Assembly: GCA_037446115.1 (NCBI GenBank)
Contig: JBBIJF010000002.1
Location: forward strand, 124,001 to 188,000
Direction of reading: 5' to 3'
From: JANWXD01 sp037446115
Lineage (GTDB): Bacteria; Acidobacteriota; Terriglobia; Bryobacterales; Bryobacteraceae
DNA length: 64,000 bases
Below the pieces are notes generated by a model, which was not told where the DNA came from, did no database searches, and was given only the letters and a program-made list of their open reading frames with translations. The position numbers and the translations under genes were made by a program. Every line of letters begins with the position of its first letter. Position 1 is the stretch's first letter. This document shows, piece by piece, positions 26,426-34,721 of this stretch.

Positions 26426-26445
26426 CCGGCCGACCTTCCGGCCGG
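26426..26445 (+). terminator. Hairpin after tenA, weak terminator candidate
   Basis: CCGGCCG (26426-26432) pairs perfectly with CGGCCGG (26439-26445) around a 6-nt loop, 7 nt after the tenA stop. No T-tract follows, so it may slow rather than terminate transcription before the permease gene. Confidence 0.3.
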
Positions 26446-26493
26446 CCCGGAGGCCCGCCGTGATACAAAGTAGTCTGTCTTTTCCCGGCTCCC

Positions 26494-27810
26494 ATGCGGC
26501 TTCTCGAACGGCTTGAACGGTATTTCGAATTCGAGGCGCTCGGCACAAACTGGCGCACCGAGATTCTCGCCGGCGCCACCACCTTCATGACCATGGCCTA
26601 CATCATCTTCGTCAACCCTTCCATCCTGCATGAGGCCGGGATGCCTTTTTCGGCCGTGGTCGCCGCCACGTGCCTGTCCTCCGCCATCGGGAGCCTGCTG
26701 ATGGGCGCGTTTGCCCGCTATCCGATCGCACTGGCGCCGGGAATGGGTCTGAACGCCTACTTCACCTACGTTGTGGTCAAGGGGATGGGAGTGAGCTGGC
26801 AGGCGGCCCTCGGCGCCGTGTTTTTGTCCGGCCTGGCCTTCGCCGCCCTGACCTTGGCCGGCGTGATCCGCAAGGTCGTCGCCTCCATCCCCACCGAGCT
26901 GTACTCGGCCATCGCCGCCGGCATCGGACTGTTCATCGCCCTCATCGGCTTCCGGAACGCGGGCATCATCATCGCCAGCCCCACGACCGCCGTCACGCTC
27001 GGCAACCTGCGGGAGCCGCAGACCTTGCTCGCGCTCGGCGGCTTGCTGCTCATGGCCGCGCTGATGGCCTGGGGCGTGCGCGCCGCGATGCTGCTCGGCA
27101 TCCTGATCACTGCCGCCGCTGGCGTGGCGCTCGGGCTGGTGGACTGGCGCCCGCACACCTACGGCCTCGCCGACATTGCCGCCACCACCCTGCGCCTGGA
27201 TCTGCCGGCGACGCTTCAGATCGGATTCCTCGAAATCGTCTTCGTGTTTTTCTTCGTGGATGTCTTCGACAATGTCGGAACGCTGGTCGCCGTCGGCAAG
27301 AAGGCCGGCCTCTTCGACCAGGCCTATGAAATCCCGCGCATCAACCGCATCCTTCTTTCCGACGCAGCGGCCAGTACGCTGGGTTCGCTGGCCGGGACCT
27401 CGACCGTGGTGAGCTACATCGAGAGCGCGGCCGGTGTCGTCGCCGGCGGCCGCAGCGGCGTCGCCGCCATCGTCACCGGCTTGCTGTTCCTGGCCGCGTT
27501 GTTCATCGCTCCGCTGGCAGGCGTGATCCCGGCGGCCGCCACGGCGCCGGCCTTGATCCTCGTCGGCTGCCTGATGATGTCGCACCTGGCGGAAATTGAC
27601 TGGTCCGAGCCGGTGGTGGCCGTCTCGGCCTTTCTCACCATGACCGCCATCCCGCTGACCTTCAGCATCGCCAACGGACTGGCCTTCGGCTTTACGGCCT
27701 ACACGCTGCTGCGGCTGTTGCGCGGTGAGGGGCGCAAGGTGAGCTGGCTGATGTACGTGCTGGCGGCGCTCTTCTTGGCACGCTTCTGGTACCTCGGCCA
27801 CGCGGCTTAG
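26494..27810 (+). CDS. NCS2 family purine permease (AzgA/adenine-hypoxanthine-guanine type)
   Basis: A 438-aa inner-membrane proton symporter with 12-14 helices. Family signatures are visible: RTEILAGATTFMTMAYIIFVNP at the N-terminus, the ALAPGMGLNAYF re-entrant segment near 80, PTELYSAIAAGIGLFIALIGF and FFFVDVFDNVGTL near 255, and the GTSTVVSYIESAAGV segment near 305. Those motifs place it in the AzgA-like (purine base) branch rather than the UraA branch. It follows tenA by 75 nt and could supply purines or related bases. No purine riboswitch is visible upstream. Confidence 0.92.
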   Translation: MRLLERLERYFEFEALGTNWRTEILAGATTFMTMAYIIFVNPSILHEAGMPFSAVVAATCLSSAIGSLLMGAFARYPIALAPGMGLNAYFTYVVVKGMGVSWQAALGAVFLSGLAFAALTLAGVIRKVVASIPTELYSAIAAGIGLFIALIGFRNAGIIIASPTTAVTLGNLREPQTLLALGGLLLMAALMAWGVRAAMLLGILITAAAGVALGLVDWRPHTYGLADIAATTLRLDLPATLQIGFLEIVFVFFFVDVFDNVGTLVAVGKKAGLFDQAYEIPRINRILLSDAAASTLGSLAGTSTVVSYIESAAGVVAGGRSGVAAIVTGLLFLAALFIAPLAGVIPAAATAPALILVGCLMMSHLAEIDWSEPVVAVSAFLTMTAIPLTFSIANGLAFGFTAYTLLRLLRGEGRKVSWLMYVLAALFLARFWYLGHAA

Positions 27811-28155
27811 CGTGTGGGCGAGCCGTCGTCGGAGGACATCAGGCCCTGCTATCCTCGTAGCGATGCCAGACCGCCCGGGCGGCTGGTTGCATCAAGCCGA
27901 ACGCGACCCGGAGCAAGCGGAGGAGCCCTCCTACCGCCGGGCTGCCGCCTTTGATCTCCCTGCCCTGCTCGTGCCTCGTCTACACGCTCGATGAATGGAA
28001 CGCACTGCTGGGGGCCCGCACGTCTCGGAAAGGAGTCCCACACGAGGTCGTGTGGGTGTATCTCGCACAATAAGCCCGCTCCGTGAGGAGCTTCAACCGC
28101 ACGCCGTTCCCCGGCGGGTCGGCGCCCCTCGCCTGGCGGGCACCGGATCCCGGCC
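27811..28155. other. Long intergenic stretch with a possible decayed gene tail
   Basis: About 345 nt between the permease stop and the next gene. One plus-strand frame ends at 28070-28072 with a protein-like tail (VYTLDEWNALLG, then VPHEVVWVYLAQ). The tail is reminiscent of nucleotidyltransferase-domain ends but too short and without a start, so it may be a relic or chance. The stretch also holds the strong palindrome at 28037-28056. A TATCCT hexamer (27849-27854) could be a -10 element. No tRNA or riboswitch was recognised. Confidence 0.4.
28037..28056. repeat. 9-bp perfect palindrome upstream of the radical SAM gene
   Basis: CCCACACGA (28037-28045) is exactly complementary to TCGTGTGGG (28048-28056) with a two-base centre. 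It could be a dimeric repressor operator or a tight RNA hairpin with an AGGT loop. It lies 100-150 nt before the predicted start of the AhbD-like gene. Confidence 0.5.
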
Positions 28156-29298
28156 TTGCAGCGGGCCCCGGATACTTGGCCCCTGAATTGCACGTTGATC
28201 AGTGTGAGCGGCAACGGCAAAGCCGGGCTCAAAGGGCCGCGCCTGGTCTTCTGGGAGCTGACAACCGGTTGCAACTTAAGATGCATCCACTGCCGGGCGA
28301 GCGCTACCCAGCTGATGTCCCCGAGCGACCTCACCTACCGGCAGTGCTGTGAGGTCATTGACCAGCTTGCGGAATATGCCCCACTGATCCTGGTGTTGAG
28401 CGGGGGCGAACCCCTGTGGCGCCGCGATGTGTTCGACATCGCGCGTTACGCCGCCTCCCGCAACATGCGTGTCGCTCTGGCCACCAACGGCACCTTGGTG
28501 GACGAGGCCATGGCGTGGCGCATCCGCGACGCCGGCATCGTTCGAGTGGCCGTGAGCCTGGACGGCGCCGACCGCCACACGCACGACAGCTTTCGGGGCC
28601 AGGCGGGCGCTTTCGAGGCGGCCATCGCCGGGCTCCGCCATCTCAAAGCGCTGGGCGTCTCCACGCAGATCAACACCAGCGTGGCGCGGCACAATGTGCA
28701 CCAGCTGCCCGCCATCCTCCGGCTCGCTCAATCCCTCGGCGTCCATGCCTTCCACATCTTCCTGCTGGTTCCGGTGGGCTGCGGCCTCACCATTGCCGCC
28801 GAGCAATCCATCGAAGCTCAAGCGTATGAGCGCGTCCTCAACTGGCTCTACGACCGCTCGCGGGACTCCGGTCTCGAGATCAAAGCCACGTGCGCCCCCC
28901 ACTACTACCGCATCCTGCGGCAGCGCCGCGCCGCATCACGACGGGCCGGCCTGCCGGTGCCCGAGCTGCCCGCTCACGGCCTCGATGCGACCACGCGCGG
29001 CTGCCTTGCCGGCAGCGAAGTCTGTTTCGTCTCTCACCAGGGCGAAGTCTTTCCCTGCGGTTATTTACCCGTGGCGGCCGGCGATCTTCGCAGGCAACGC
29101 TTCCGCGATATCTGGGAACACGCCCGCATCTTCCACGAACTGCGAAATCCGGACCTGCTCGAGGGCAAGTGCGGGCTGTGTGAATTCAAGCGGATTTGCC
29201 TGGGCTGCCGCGCCCGCGCCTACGGCCTCACGGGGAACTACCTCGCCGAAGAACCGTTTTGCATCTACGAGCCGCAGCGGGCGGGCAGCGATTCGTGA
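28156..29298 (+). CDS. Radical SAM/SPASM protein of the AhbD/NirJ family
   Basis: Up to 380 aa. The radical SAM cluster motif CNLRCIHC has Cys at 39, 43 and 46 (numbered from the TTG at 28156), and LVLSGGEPLWRRDVF is the SAM-binding GGE motif. The C-terminus holds the SPASM-like auxiliary cluster: ATCAPHYYRI, GCLAGSEVCFVSHQGEVFPCGY and CGLCEFKRICLGCRARAY. The layout and the ending LAEEPFCIYEP match AhbD-type haem synthases (Fe-coproporphyrin III decarboxylation) and NirJ. The start is uncertain: TTG 28156 and GTG 28204 are both open and lack a ribosome site. No other alternative-haem gene is nearby, so the substrate is open. Confidence 0.82.
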   Translation: MQRAPDTWPLNCTLISVSGNGKAGLKGPRLVFWELTTGCNLRCIHCRASATQLMSPSDLTYRQCCEVIDQLAEYAPLILVLSGGEPLWRRDVFDIARYAASRNMRVALATNGTLVDEAMAWRIRDAGIVRVAVSLDGADRHTHDSFRGQAGAFEAAIAGLRHLKALGVSTQINTSVARHNVHQLPAILRLAQSLGVHAFHIFLLVPVGCGLTIAAEQSIEAQAYERVLNWLYDRSRDSGLEIKATCAPHYYRILRQRRAASRRAGLPVPELPAHGLDATTRGCLAGSEVCFVSHQGEVFPCGYLPVAAGDLRRQRFRDIWEHARIFHELRNPDLLEGKCGLCEFKRICLGCRARAYGLTGNYLAEEPFCIYEPQRAGSDS

Positions 29299-29304
29299 AC
29301 GGCT

Positions 29305-29688
29305 TCAAACCTGCGCCGTAAACAGCGCTTCCGTGCGCCGTTGCAGCAACACCCACAAGCCGTAAATGCCAAGTGCGGTGCCGAAGGGTACGTTGAGCAG
29401 GTTGATCGCGCTCAGCACGATCGTCAGCAGCCGCGCCCATGGCCGGAACCGCAGCAGGCCCGCACCCGCAATGATGCCGGGCACAGAAAGCACCGCCAGC
29501 AGCACGAACAAAGCTGCGCCGATGACGCCCAACACGGGGATGGCGATACGCGCCTCCGGCTCGTGGGAAACCACGCCGACCAGACCCGCGATGCCCCCGA
29601 AGAGCAGGAGAATCAGCAGGGCTGCCAGCACCCCGAGCCCGCCGAAAACGAGGTAGAGAATCCCGAGGATCCGCACGTGGTCGCGCAT
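29305..29688 (-). CDS. Small four-helix membrane protein
   Basis: A 127-aa integral membrane protein with about four hydrophobic helices: residues 8-35, 47-72, a third after PGIIAGAGLL, and 88-112. A conserved-looking RFRPWARLLTIVLSAINLLNVPFGTALGIYGLWVLL block closes it. Proteins of this shape are frequent in Acidobacteriota and sometimes called DUF4064-like or hypothetical membrane proteins; function unknown. Ribosome site AAGGAGGCGCC lies just before the ATG. It is convergent with the radical SAM gene, 6 nt between stops. Confidence 0.7.
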   Translation of the reverse strand: MRDHVRILGILYLVFGGLGVLAALLILLLFGGIAGLVGVVSHEPEARIAIPVLGVIGAALFVLLAVLSVPGIIAGAGLLRFRPWARLLTIVLSAINLLNVPFGTALGIYGLWVLLQRRTEALFTAQV

Positions 29689-29774
29689 GGGGCGCCTCCT
29701 TGCCCGCTACATTCTATAACGCCTTGCGCCTCGGCCCTGTTCGCTCGCCCCGCTGCTAGAATACCCCAGTACGA

Positions 29775-30629
29775 ATGATCGAGCCCGTCAAGCACGGCGC
29801 CGAGTTGCTGCGCGAAATCGAAGAGAGCGACTGCGAGAGTCCGAACCTGTGGTGGCTCGGCCAGAGCGGCTTCGCCATCAAGTACCGGACCATCATCTTC
29901 TACATTGATCCCTACCTGTCGGAGTCCCTTACAGAGAAGTACAAAGACACCGACCGGCCTCACGTCCGCATGACCCGCGCTCCGTTTCGGGGTCACGAGG
30001 TCACGCACGCCGACTTGATCCTGTGCACCCACGGCCACAGCGATCACCTCGACCCGGGAACCGTCCCGGCGATGCTGACCGCCTCGCCGCGGGCCAAAGT
30101 CGTTCTTCCTCGGCGTCTGGCCGCGAAAGCCCATGCCGCCGGCGTCGGCTACGATCGCATGAGCACCACTGACTCCGGCCTGCGCATCGAGTTCTTCAAG
30201 GACGGTGTTTACGCCAGAATCTACGCCGTTCCCTCCGCTCATGAGCAGCTTGACTGGACTCCTCTGGAGGGCTACGCGTGTCTCGGCTACCTGATCCGCT
30301 TCGGCAATTGCACAATCTACCATTCCGGTGATTGCGTGCCCTACGAAGGTCTGGCGGACAGCCTGCGGCCCTTCAACGTCACGGTCGCGCTGCTGCCGAT
30401 CAACGGCAGGGATCCGGCCCGCGGTGTGCCGGGCAATTTCGAGATCGCGGAAGCCGCCGAGCTTGCCCGGCAGATCGGCGCTCGCTGGCTCGTTCCGATG
30501 CACTACGACATGTTTACGTTCAACACGGTGGACGTCGGCCGTTTTATTGATTACATGCTGTTTCACTGCCCGGAACAGCGCTTTAAGGTTTTTCAGTGCG
30601 GCGAACGATGGGAAGTACCCGCCGACTAA
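29775..30629 (+). CDS. MBL-fold metallo-hydrolase, UlaG-like
   Basis: A 284-aa metallo-beta-lactamase-fold hydrolase. The metal motif HGHSDH is at 86-91. Later metal ligands appear in YHSGDC (about residues 189-194) and in the C-terminal MHYDMF. UlaG-like proteins include L-ascorbate-6-phosphate lactonase and sugar-lactone hydrolases. A TAGAAT hexamer 18 nt upstream of the start may be its -10 element. It sits upstream of a sugar-acid-type MFS carrier, which would fit hydrolysis of a lactone, but the substrate is inferred only from context. Confidence 0.85.
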   Translation: MIEPVKHGAELLREIEESDCESPNLWWLGQSGFAIKYRTIIFYIDPYLSESLTEKYKDTDRPHVRMTRAPFRGHEVTHADLILCTHGHSDHLDPGTVPAMLTASPRAKVVLPRRLAAKAHAAGVGYDRMSTTDSGLRIEFFKDGVYARIYAVPSAHEQLDWTPLEGYACLGYLIRFGNCTIYHSGDCVPYEGLADSLRPFNVTVALLPINGRDPARGVPGNFEIAEAAELARQIGARWLVPMHYDMFTFNTVDVGRFIDYMLFHCPEQRFKVFQCGERWEVPAD

Positions 30630-30820
30630 GAGCCGGGGAGAAGGAAGCCCCGGGCTGCGTGTCTGTCGGCGGCAACCCCAACCAGCCTCCAGCGCAAATC
30701 CGCGACTCCCTTCTCCCTTGGCAATGTAATCCAGCTTCGGCGGCGGCAACAGCCCTCTCGATGCGGTCTGGGGTTCGCTCTTGTGCGGAGGCTCTGGCGA
30801 GTCAATGCGGGTAATCGCAA

Positions 30821-30838
30821 TGGTACGTTATAGTACCA
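30821..30838. promoter_or_regulatory. Palindromic operator overlapping a -10 element before the MFS carrier
   Basis: TGGTAC-gttata-GTACCA is a perfect 6-bp inverted repeat with a 6-nt spacer, 53 nt before the carrier ATG. The TATAGT at 30829-30834 inside it fits a -10 hexamer, so a bound dimer would block RNA polymerase. The TGGTA/TACCA half-sites resemble GntR-family (FadR/UxuR type) operators, but no regulator gene is nearby. Confidence 0.55.
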
Positions 30839-30890
30839 CTTTGTCCGGAAAATCCGGCGCAGGAATTCTGAAATTACGCCAAAGAAACCT

Positions 30891-32171
30891 ATGACCCACC
30901 TGCGTTGGGCCATGCTGGCCCTGCTGTTTTTCGCCACGACCATCAATTACCTGGACCGGATTGTCCTTTCGGTGCTGATCCCCGTTATCGAAAAGGAACT
31001 TTCCCTCTCCAAAGTCGAATACGGATATCTGACGGCGGCGTTCCAGATCGCCTATACCGCGGGATTCCTGTTCATGGGCAAGTTCATTGACCGCTTCGGA
31101 ACGCGGATCGGCTACGCGGTGGCCCTCATGTGGTGGTCTCTGGCCGCAATGGCGCACGCAGCGACTCGCACCGCCCTCGGGCTGGGCTTTTGGCGCGCCA
31201 TGCTGGGTCTGGGCGAAGCAGGCAATTTCCCCGCCGCGATCAAAGCTGTCGCCGAGTGGTTCCCCAAGAAAGACCGCGCGTTTGCCACGGGGATCTTCAA
31301 CGCCGGAACGAACGTGGCCTCCATGATCGGCCCTCCCCTGTTCGTGTGGATGAATGCGCATGTAGGCTGGCGCGGCTGCTTCTTAATCACCGGCGGGCTC
31401 GGCTTCGTGTGGCTGGTGCTCTGGCTCTGGCAGTACCGGCTCCCGGAAGCGCACCCGCGAGTCAGCCCGCGCGAACTCGAATATATCCGCAGCGACCCTG
31501 AGGAGGCCCGCCAGCCGCAGGTCGGCTGGCTGGCCGCGCTGCGGATCCGCCAGACGTGGGGATTCGCCGCCGCCAAGTTCCTCACCGACCCGGTCTGGTG
31601 GTTTTATCTCTACTGGCTGCCCCCGTATCTGTACGATGTGAGGAAATTCAATCTGACCGAAATCGGCTGGGCGCTGCCAGTTGTGTATCTGATGGCGGAT
31701 GTGGGCAGCGTCGCGGGCGGCTGGATTTCCGGCTTCCTGATGCGACGGGGCTGGCCGCACAGCCGTGCGCGCAAGACCGCAATGGGGATTTGCGCCGGAG
31801 CAATGCCGATTGCCGCCATGGCCGTGCTGGCGCCGAACCCGATCCTGGCCGTGGCGCTCGTGAGCCTGGCCACCGCGGCGCACCAGGGCTGGTCGGCCAA
31901 CCTTTTTACCACGACTTCGGATGTGTTCCCCAAAAACGCCGTCGCTTCCGTAACCGGGATCGGCGGCTGCGCCGGCGGCCTGGGCGGCGTGCTGTTTTCC
32001 GCGCTCATACCCGGCTTTGTGATCACCTACTTCGGCTATACTCCGGTGTTCCTCGTGCTGGGATTGTTCCACCTCACCGCTTTGCTCGTACTTCACAAAC
32101 TCATGGGGCGGATGGAGCCTTTGGCGGCGTCGGTCGGCAGCGCTGCGACTTCCCCTGGTTCGTCGCGCTGA
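30891..32171 (+). CDS. MFS transporter, anion:cation symporter family (sugar-acid type)
   Basis: A 426-aa 12-helix carrier of the ACS branch of the major facilitator superfamily, which includes ExuT, GudP and other hexuronate or glucarate carriers. The signature INYLDRIVLSVLIP is in helix 1, FIDRFGTR in the helix 2-3 loop, and LGLGEAGNFPAAIKAVAEWFPKKDRA in helices 4-5. It is preceded by a palindromic operator and followed by an exported amidohydrolase and a second ACS carrier. Direction and substrate remain inferred; an organic acid from plant material is most likely. Confidence 0.9.
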   Translation: MTHLRWAMLALLFFATTINYLDRIVLSVLIPVIEKELSLSKVEYGYLTAAFQIAYTAGFLFMGKFIDRFGTRIGYAVALMWWSLAAMAHAATRTALGLGFWRAMLGLGEAGNFPAAIKAVAEWFPKKDRAFATGIFNAGTNVASMIGPPLFVWMNAHVGWRGCFLITGGLGFVWLVLWLWQYRLPEAHPRVSPRELEYIRSDPEEARQPQVGWLAALRIRQTWGFAAAKFLTDPVWWFYLYWLPPYLYDVRKFNLTEIGWALPVVYLMADVGSVAGGWISGFLMRRGWPHSRARKTAMGICAGAMPIAAMAVLAPNPILAVALVSLATAAHQGWSANLFTTTSDVFPKNAVASVTGIGGCAGGLGGVLFSALIPGFVITYFGYTPVFLVLGLFHLTALLVLHKLMGRMEPLAASVGSAATSPGSSR

Positions 32172-32231
32172 ATCCGCCGGTGCCGCACAGCAACCGGCAA
32201 GCGAGTAGACTGGTTTGGCGAAAGAAACTCC

Positions 32232-33356
32232 ATGCGCATCTCGGTCATTTGTTACGCCCTGGTGGCCGCCCTGGCTGCCTCCCAGTCCGGCGGTCCGCCG
32301 CAGCAGCCGCGACAAGTCAAGTTCGGGATCGAAGTCCAGCCCGGACCGATGGACTCCCTTCTGCTCAAGGACTACAACCCTTCCTCCTCTCTCGTCGTGC
32401 CGGAAACGTTCGTGCCAAAGGCCCGCTTTCCCGTCATTGATATGCACGCCCACACTTCCATGAGCGGCATTCGGACGTCCCGGGACGTGGACGCATGGGT
32501 CCGGACGATGGACGAAGTCGGAGTGGAGCGCACGATCGTCCTCACCGATGCCGTCGGCCCGGAGTTCGACCGCCAGGCGGCGCTCTACCGCGGCCACGCG
32601 GATCGCTTCCAGCTCTGGTGCGGGCTCGACACCACCGACATTGACGCGCCGGACTATCCTCAGCGGGCGGTGGCGGAACTGGAGCGTTGCTACCGCAGCG
32701 GCGCGCGCGGCGTCGGCGAGCTCTCCGACAAAGGTTGGGGCTTGCAACGCGAAAGGCTGCCGCGCAACCGGCGGCTGCACATTGACGATCCGAGGTTCGA
32801 TCCGTTCTGGAAGAAGTGCGCCGAGCTGAAGCTCCCTGTGAACATCCACATTGCCGACCACCCTTCCTGCTGGCAACCTCTCGGTCCCCGCCAGGAGCGC
32901 ACGCCGGATTTCCAGCATTTCAACCTCTACGGCAAAGACGTGCCTTCTTACGAGGAACTGCTGGCCATGCGCGACCGCCTGCTCGAGCGCCATCCGGATG
33001 TCACCTTCATCTTCTGCCACCTGAGTAATCAGGGAAACGACACGGCGGCGCTCGCCCGCCTGCTCGATCGCTTCCCGAACCTGTATCTCGACATCGCAGC
33101 GCGCGACTACGAGCTCGGCCGCCAGCCGCGCACCGCGGCCCGGTTCCTCTCCCGCTACCGGGACCGCGTCCTTTTCGGCACCGACATGGGTCGCGACAAA
33201 GCCATGTATCAGGGTTGGTGGAGGCTCCTCGAGACTGGCGACGAATTCATCCCCGGCCGGATCTGGTGGCGCTACTACGGGCTGGAACTGGACGCAGATG
33301 TCCTGAAGCGCCTGTACCGCGACAACGCCCTGCGCATCCTCCGCCGACAGGACTGA
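32232..33356 (+). CDS. Amidohydrolase family protein (TIM-barrel, amidohydrolase_2), exported
   Basis: A 374-aa member of the amidohydrolase_2 superfamily, which includes ACMSD and other decarboxylases or lactonases. Metal ligands are DMHAHTS near 70-76, HIADHPS near 215-221, FCHLSNQGND near 261-270 and the barrel-end FGTDMGRDK near 316-324. A weak signal peptide (VICYALVAALAAS) suggests export. It is followed after 7 nt by a second MFS carrier and is 60 nt after the first, so the three form a block. Catalysed reaction unknown. Confidence 0.85.
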   Translation: MRISVICYALVAALAASQSGGPPQQPRQVKFGIEVQPGPMDSLLLKDYNPSSSLVVPETFVPKARFPVIDMHAHTSMSGIRTSRDVDAWVRTMDEVGVERTIVLTDAVGPEFDRQAALYRGHADRFQLWCGLDTTDIDAPDYPQRAVAELERCYRSGARGVGELSDKGWGLQRERLPRNRRLHIDDPRFDPFWKKCAELKLPVNIHIADHPSCWQPLGPRQERTPDFQHFNLYGKDVPSYEELLAMRDRLLERHPDVTFIFCHLSNQGNDTAALARLLDRFPNLYLDIAARDYELGRQPRTAARFLSRYRDRVLFGTDMGRDKAMYQGWWRLLETGDEFIPGRIWWRYYGLELDADVLKRLYRDNALRILRRQD

Positions 33357-33363
33357 GGCGGCG

Positions 33364-34671
33364 TTGGCCAAGCGTCCCATCCCCCATCTGCGCTGGTGGA
33401 TCGGGGCGCTGCTGTTCGCCTCCACCGTGATCAACTACATCGACCGCCAGACCTTGAGTGTGCTGGCCCCGTTCCTCAAGGAGGAATTCGACTGGACAAA
33501 CTCCGATTTCGCTCGAATCGTCATCGCATTTCGTGTAGCTTACGCCGCAGGTCAGACGGTGGCCGGCCGCTTGCTGGACTGGCTGGGCACTCGCGCCGGA
33601 TTGCTGCTGGCCGTGACGTGGTATTCGGTGGCCGCCATGCTGACCGCCACCGCCCAGGGACTCCGCAGCTTCGCTTTGTTCCGTTTCCTGCTGGGCACGG
33701 GCGAAGCCGCTAACTGGCCCGGCGCCACCAAAACCGTGGCCGAGTGGTTTCCGAAATCCGAGCGCGGGCTGGCGGTGGCGCTCTTCGATAGCGGCTCGGC
33801 CGTCGGGGGCGCCGTCGCGCCCGCCCTCGTCGTCTGGCTCTACCACAGCTTCGGCAACTGGCGGCCGGCATTCCTGCTCACAGGTTGTCTGGGCCTGATC
33901 TGGGTGCTGTTTTGGCGGGCGCTCTATCATCCACCGGAGTGCCACCCGCGCCTGTCGCCCGAAGAAAGGGAGAAGATCCTCGGATCGCGCCGCGAGGAGC
34001 AGCAATCGGAAGCTCGGGCGGCGGCCGCAGAAATCTCCTGGGTGCGCCTGCTGCGGTTGAAGCCCACCTGGGGAATCATCCTGGGGCGCTCACTGACCGA
34101 TCCGGTGTGGTTCTTCATCACGGACTGGTTCGCGATCTATTTAGTCGCCAAAGGATTCCGCCTCGAGACGACGCTGGTGGGTTTCTGGATCCCGTTCTTG
34201 GCGGCGGATCTCGGCAACTTCTTCGGTGGCGGGCTTTCGAGCTGGTTGATCCGGCGCGGCTGGCCCGTACTGAAAGCGCGCAAGTTCGTCATCGGAGTCT
34301 GCGGGCTGGCGATGACGCTGCTGATCCCTGCCGTCTTCGTTTCCCGCTTCGCGTGGATCATCGCTTTGTTCGCCATCTCCACCTTCGCTTACGCTGCTTG
34401 GTCTACCATGGCCCTTTCGCTTCCCTCCGACCTCTACCCCAGCCGATGGGTCGCATCCGTCAGCGGCATGAGCGGCACCGGTGCAGGAATCGGAACGATC
34501 ATTTCCACGTACTTGATCGGGTGGGTCTCGGACCGTTACTCTTTCGAGCCGGTGCTCGTCGCCGCCAGTTTGGTGCCGCTCGTGGCAACCCTCTTGGTGC
34601 TCGTGCTCGTGCGGACTTCCCCGCCTGTCGGAGGCGGTCTCCGCGCGCCGCTGACACAAGCGCGGAAATAG
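33364..34671 (+). CDS. MFS transporter, anion:cation symporter family (second copy)
   Basis: A 435-aa carrier clearly paralogous to the one at 30891-32171, sharing HLRW, INYIDRQTLSVLAP and GTGEAANWPGATKTVAEWFPKSERGLA. The start is TTG at 33364, seven nt after the amidohydrolase stop, consistent with co-translation. The long cytoplasmic loop between helices 6 and 7 is 15-20 residues longer than in the first carrier and highly charged (EEQQSEARAAAAE). The two probably take up related compounds, or one the substrate and one a product of the hydrolase; this is inference. Confidence 0.9.
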   Translation: MAKRPIPHLRWWIGALLFASTVINYIDRQTLSVLAPFLKEEFDWTNSDFARIVIAFRVAYAAGQTVAGRLLDWLGTRAGLLLAVTWYSVAAMLTATAQGLRSFALFRFLLGTGEAANWPGATKTVAEWFPKSERGLAVALFDSGSAVGGAVAPALVVWLYHSFGNWRPAFLLTGCLGLIWVLFWRALYHPPECHPRLSPEEREKILGSRREEQQSEARAAAAEISWVRLLRLKPTWGIILGRSLTDPVWFFITDWFAIYLVAKGFRLETTLVGFWIPFLAADLGNFFGGGLSSWLIRRGWPVLKARKFVIGVCGLAMTLLIPAVFVSRFAWIIALFAISTFAYAAWSTMALSLPSDLYPSRWVASVSGMSGTGAGIGTIISTYLIGWVSDRYSFEPVLVAASLVPLVATLLVLVLVRTSPPVGGGLRAPLTQARK

Positions 34672-34721
34672 AGAGACGATCGCCGGGCCGTCTGCTAGAG
34701 TTAAGGGGCCGGAGGTGCGAC

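Noticed and set aside
26420..26493. Purine riboswitch before the NCS2 permease
   Set aside because: The 74-nt gap is too short and lacks the conserved junction bases; only a simple hairpin is visible.
26365..27801. A 478-codon minus-strand frame opposite the purine permease
   Set aside because: It is rich in His, Gln, Gly and Arg with no motif, whereas the plus strand has full NCS2 permease signatures.
27864..28072. Nucleotidyltransferase gene
   Set aside because: Only a short C-terminal-like tail without start or catalytic motif; may be chance.
30633..30653. Intrinsic terminator after the UlaG-like gene
   Set aside because: A 6-bp GC hairpin (CCGGGG/CCCCGG) is present but there is no T-tract and the stem is short.
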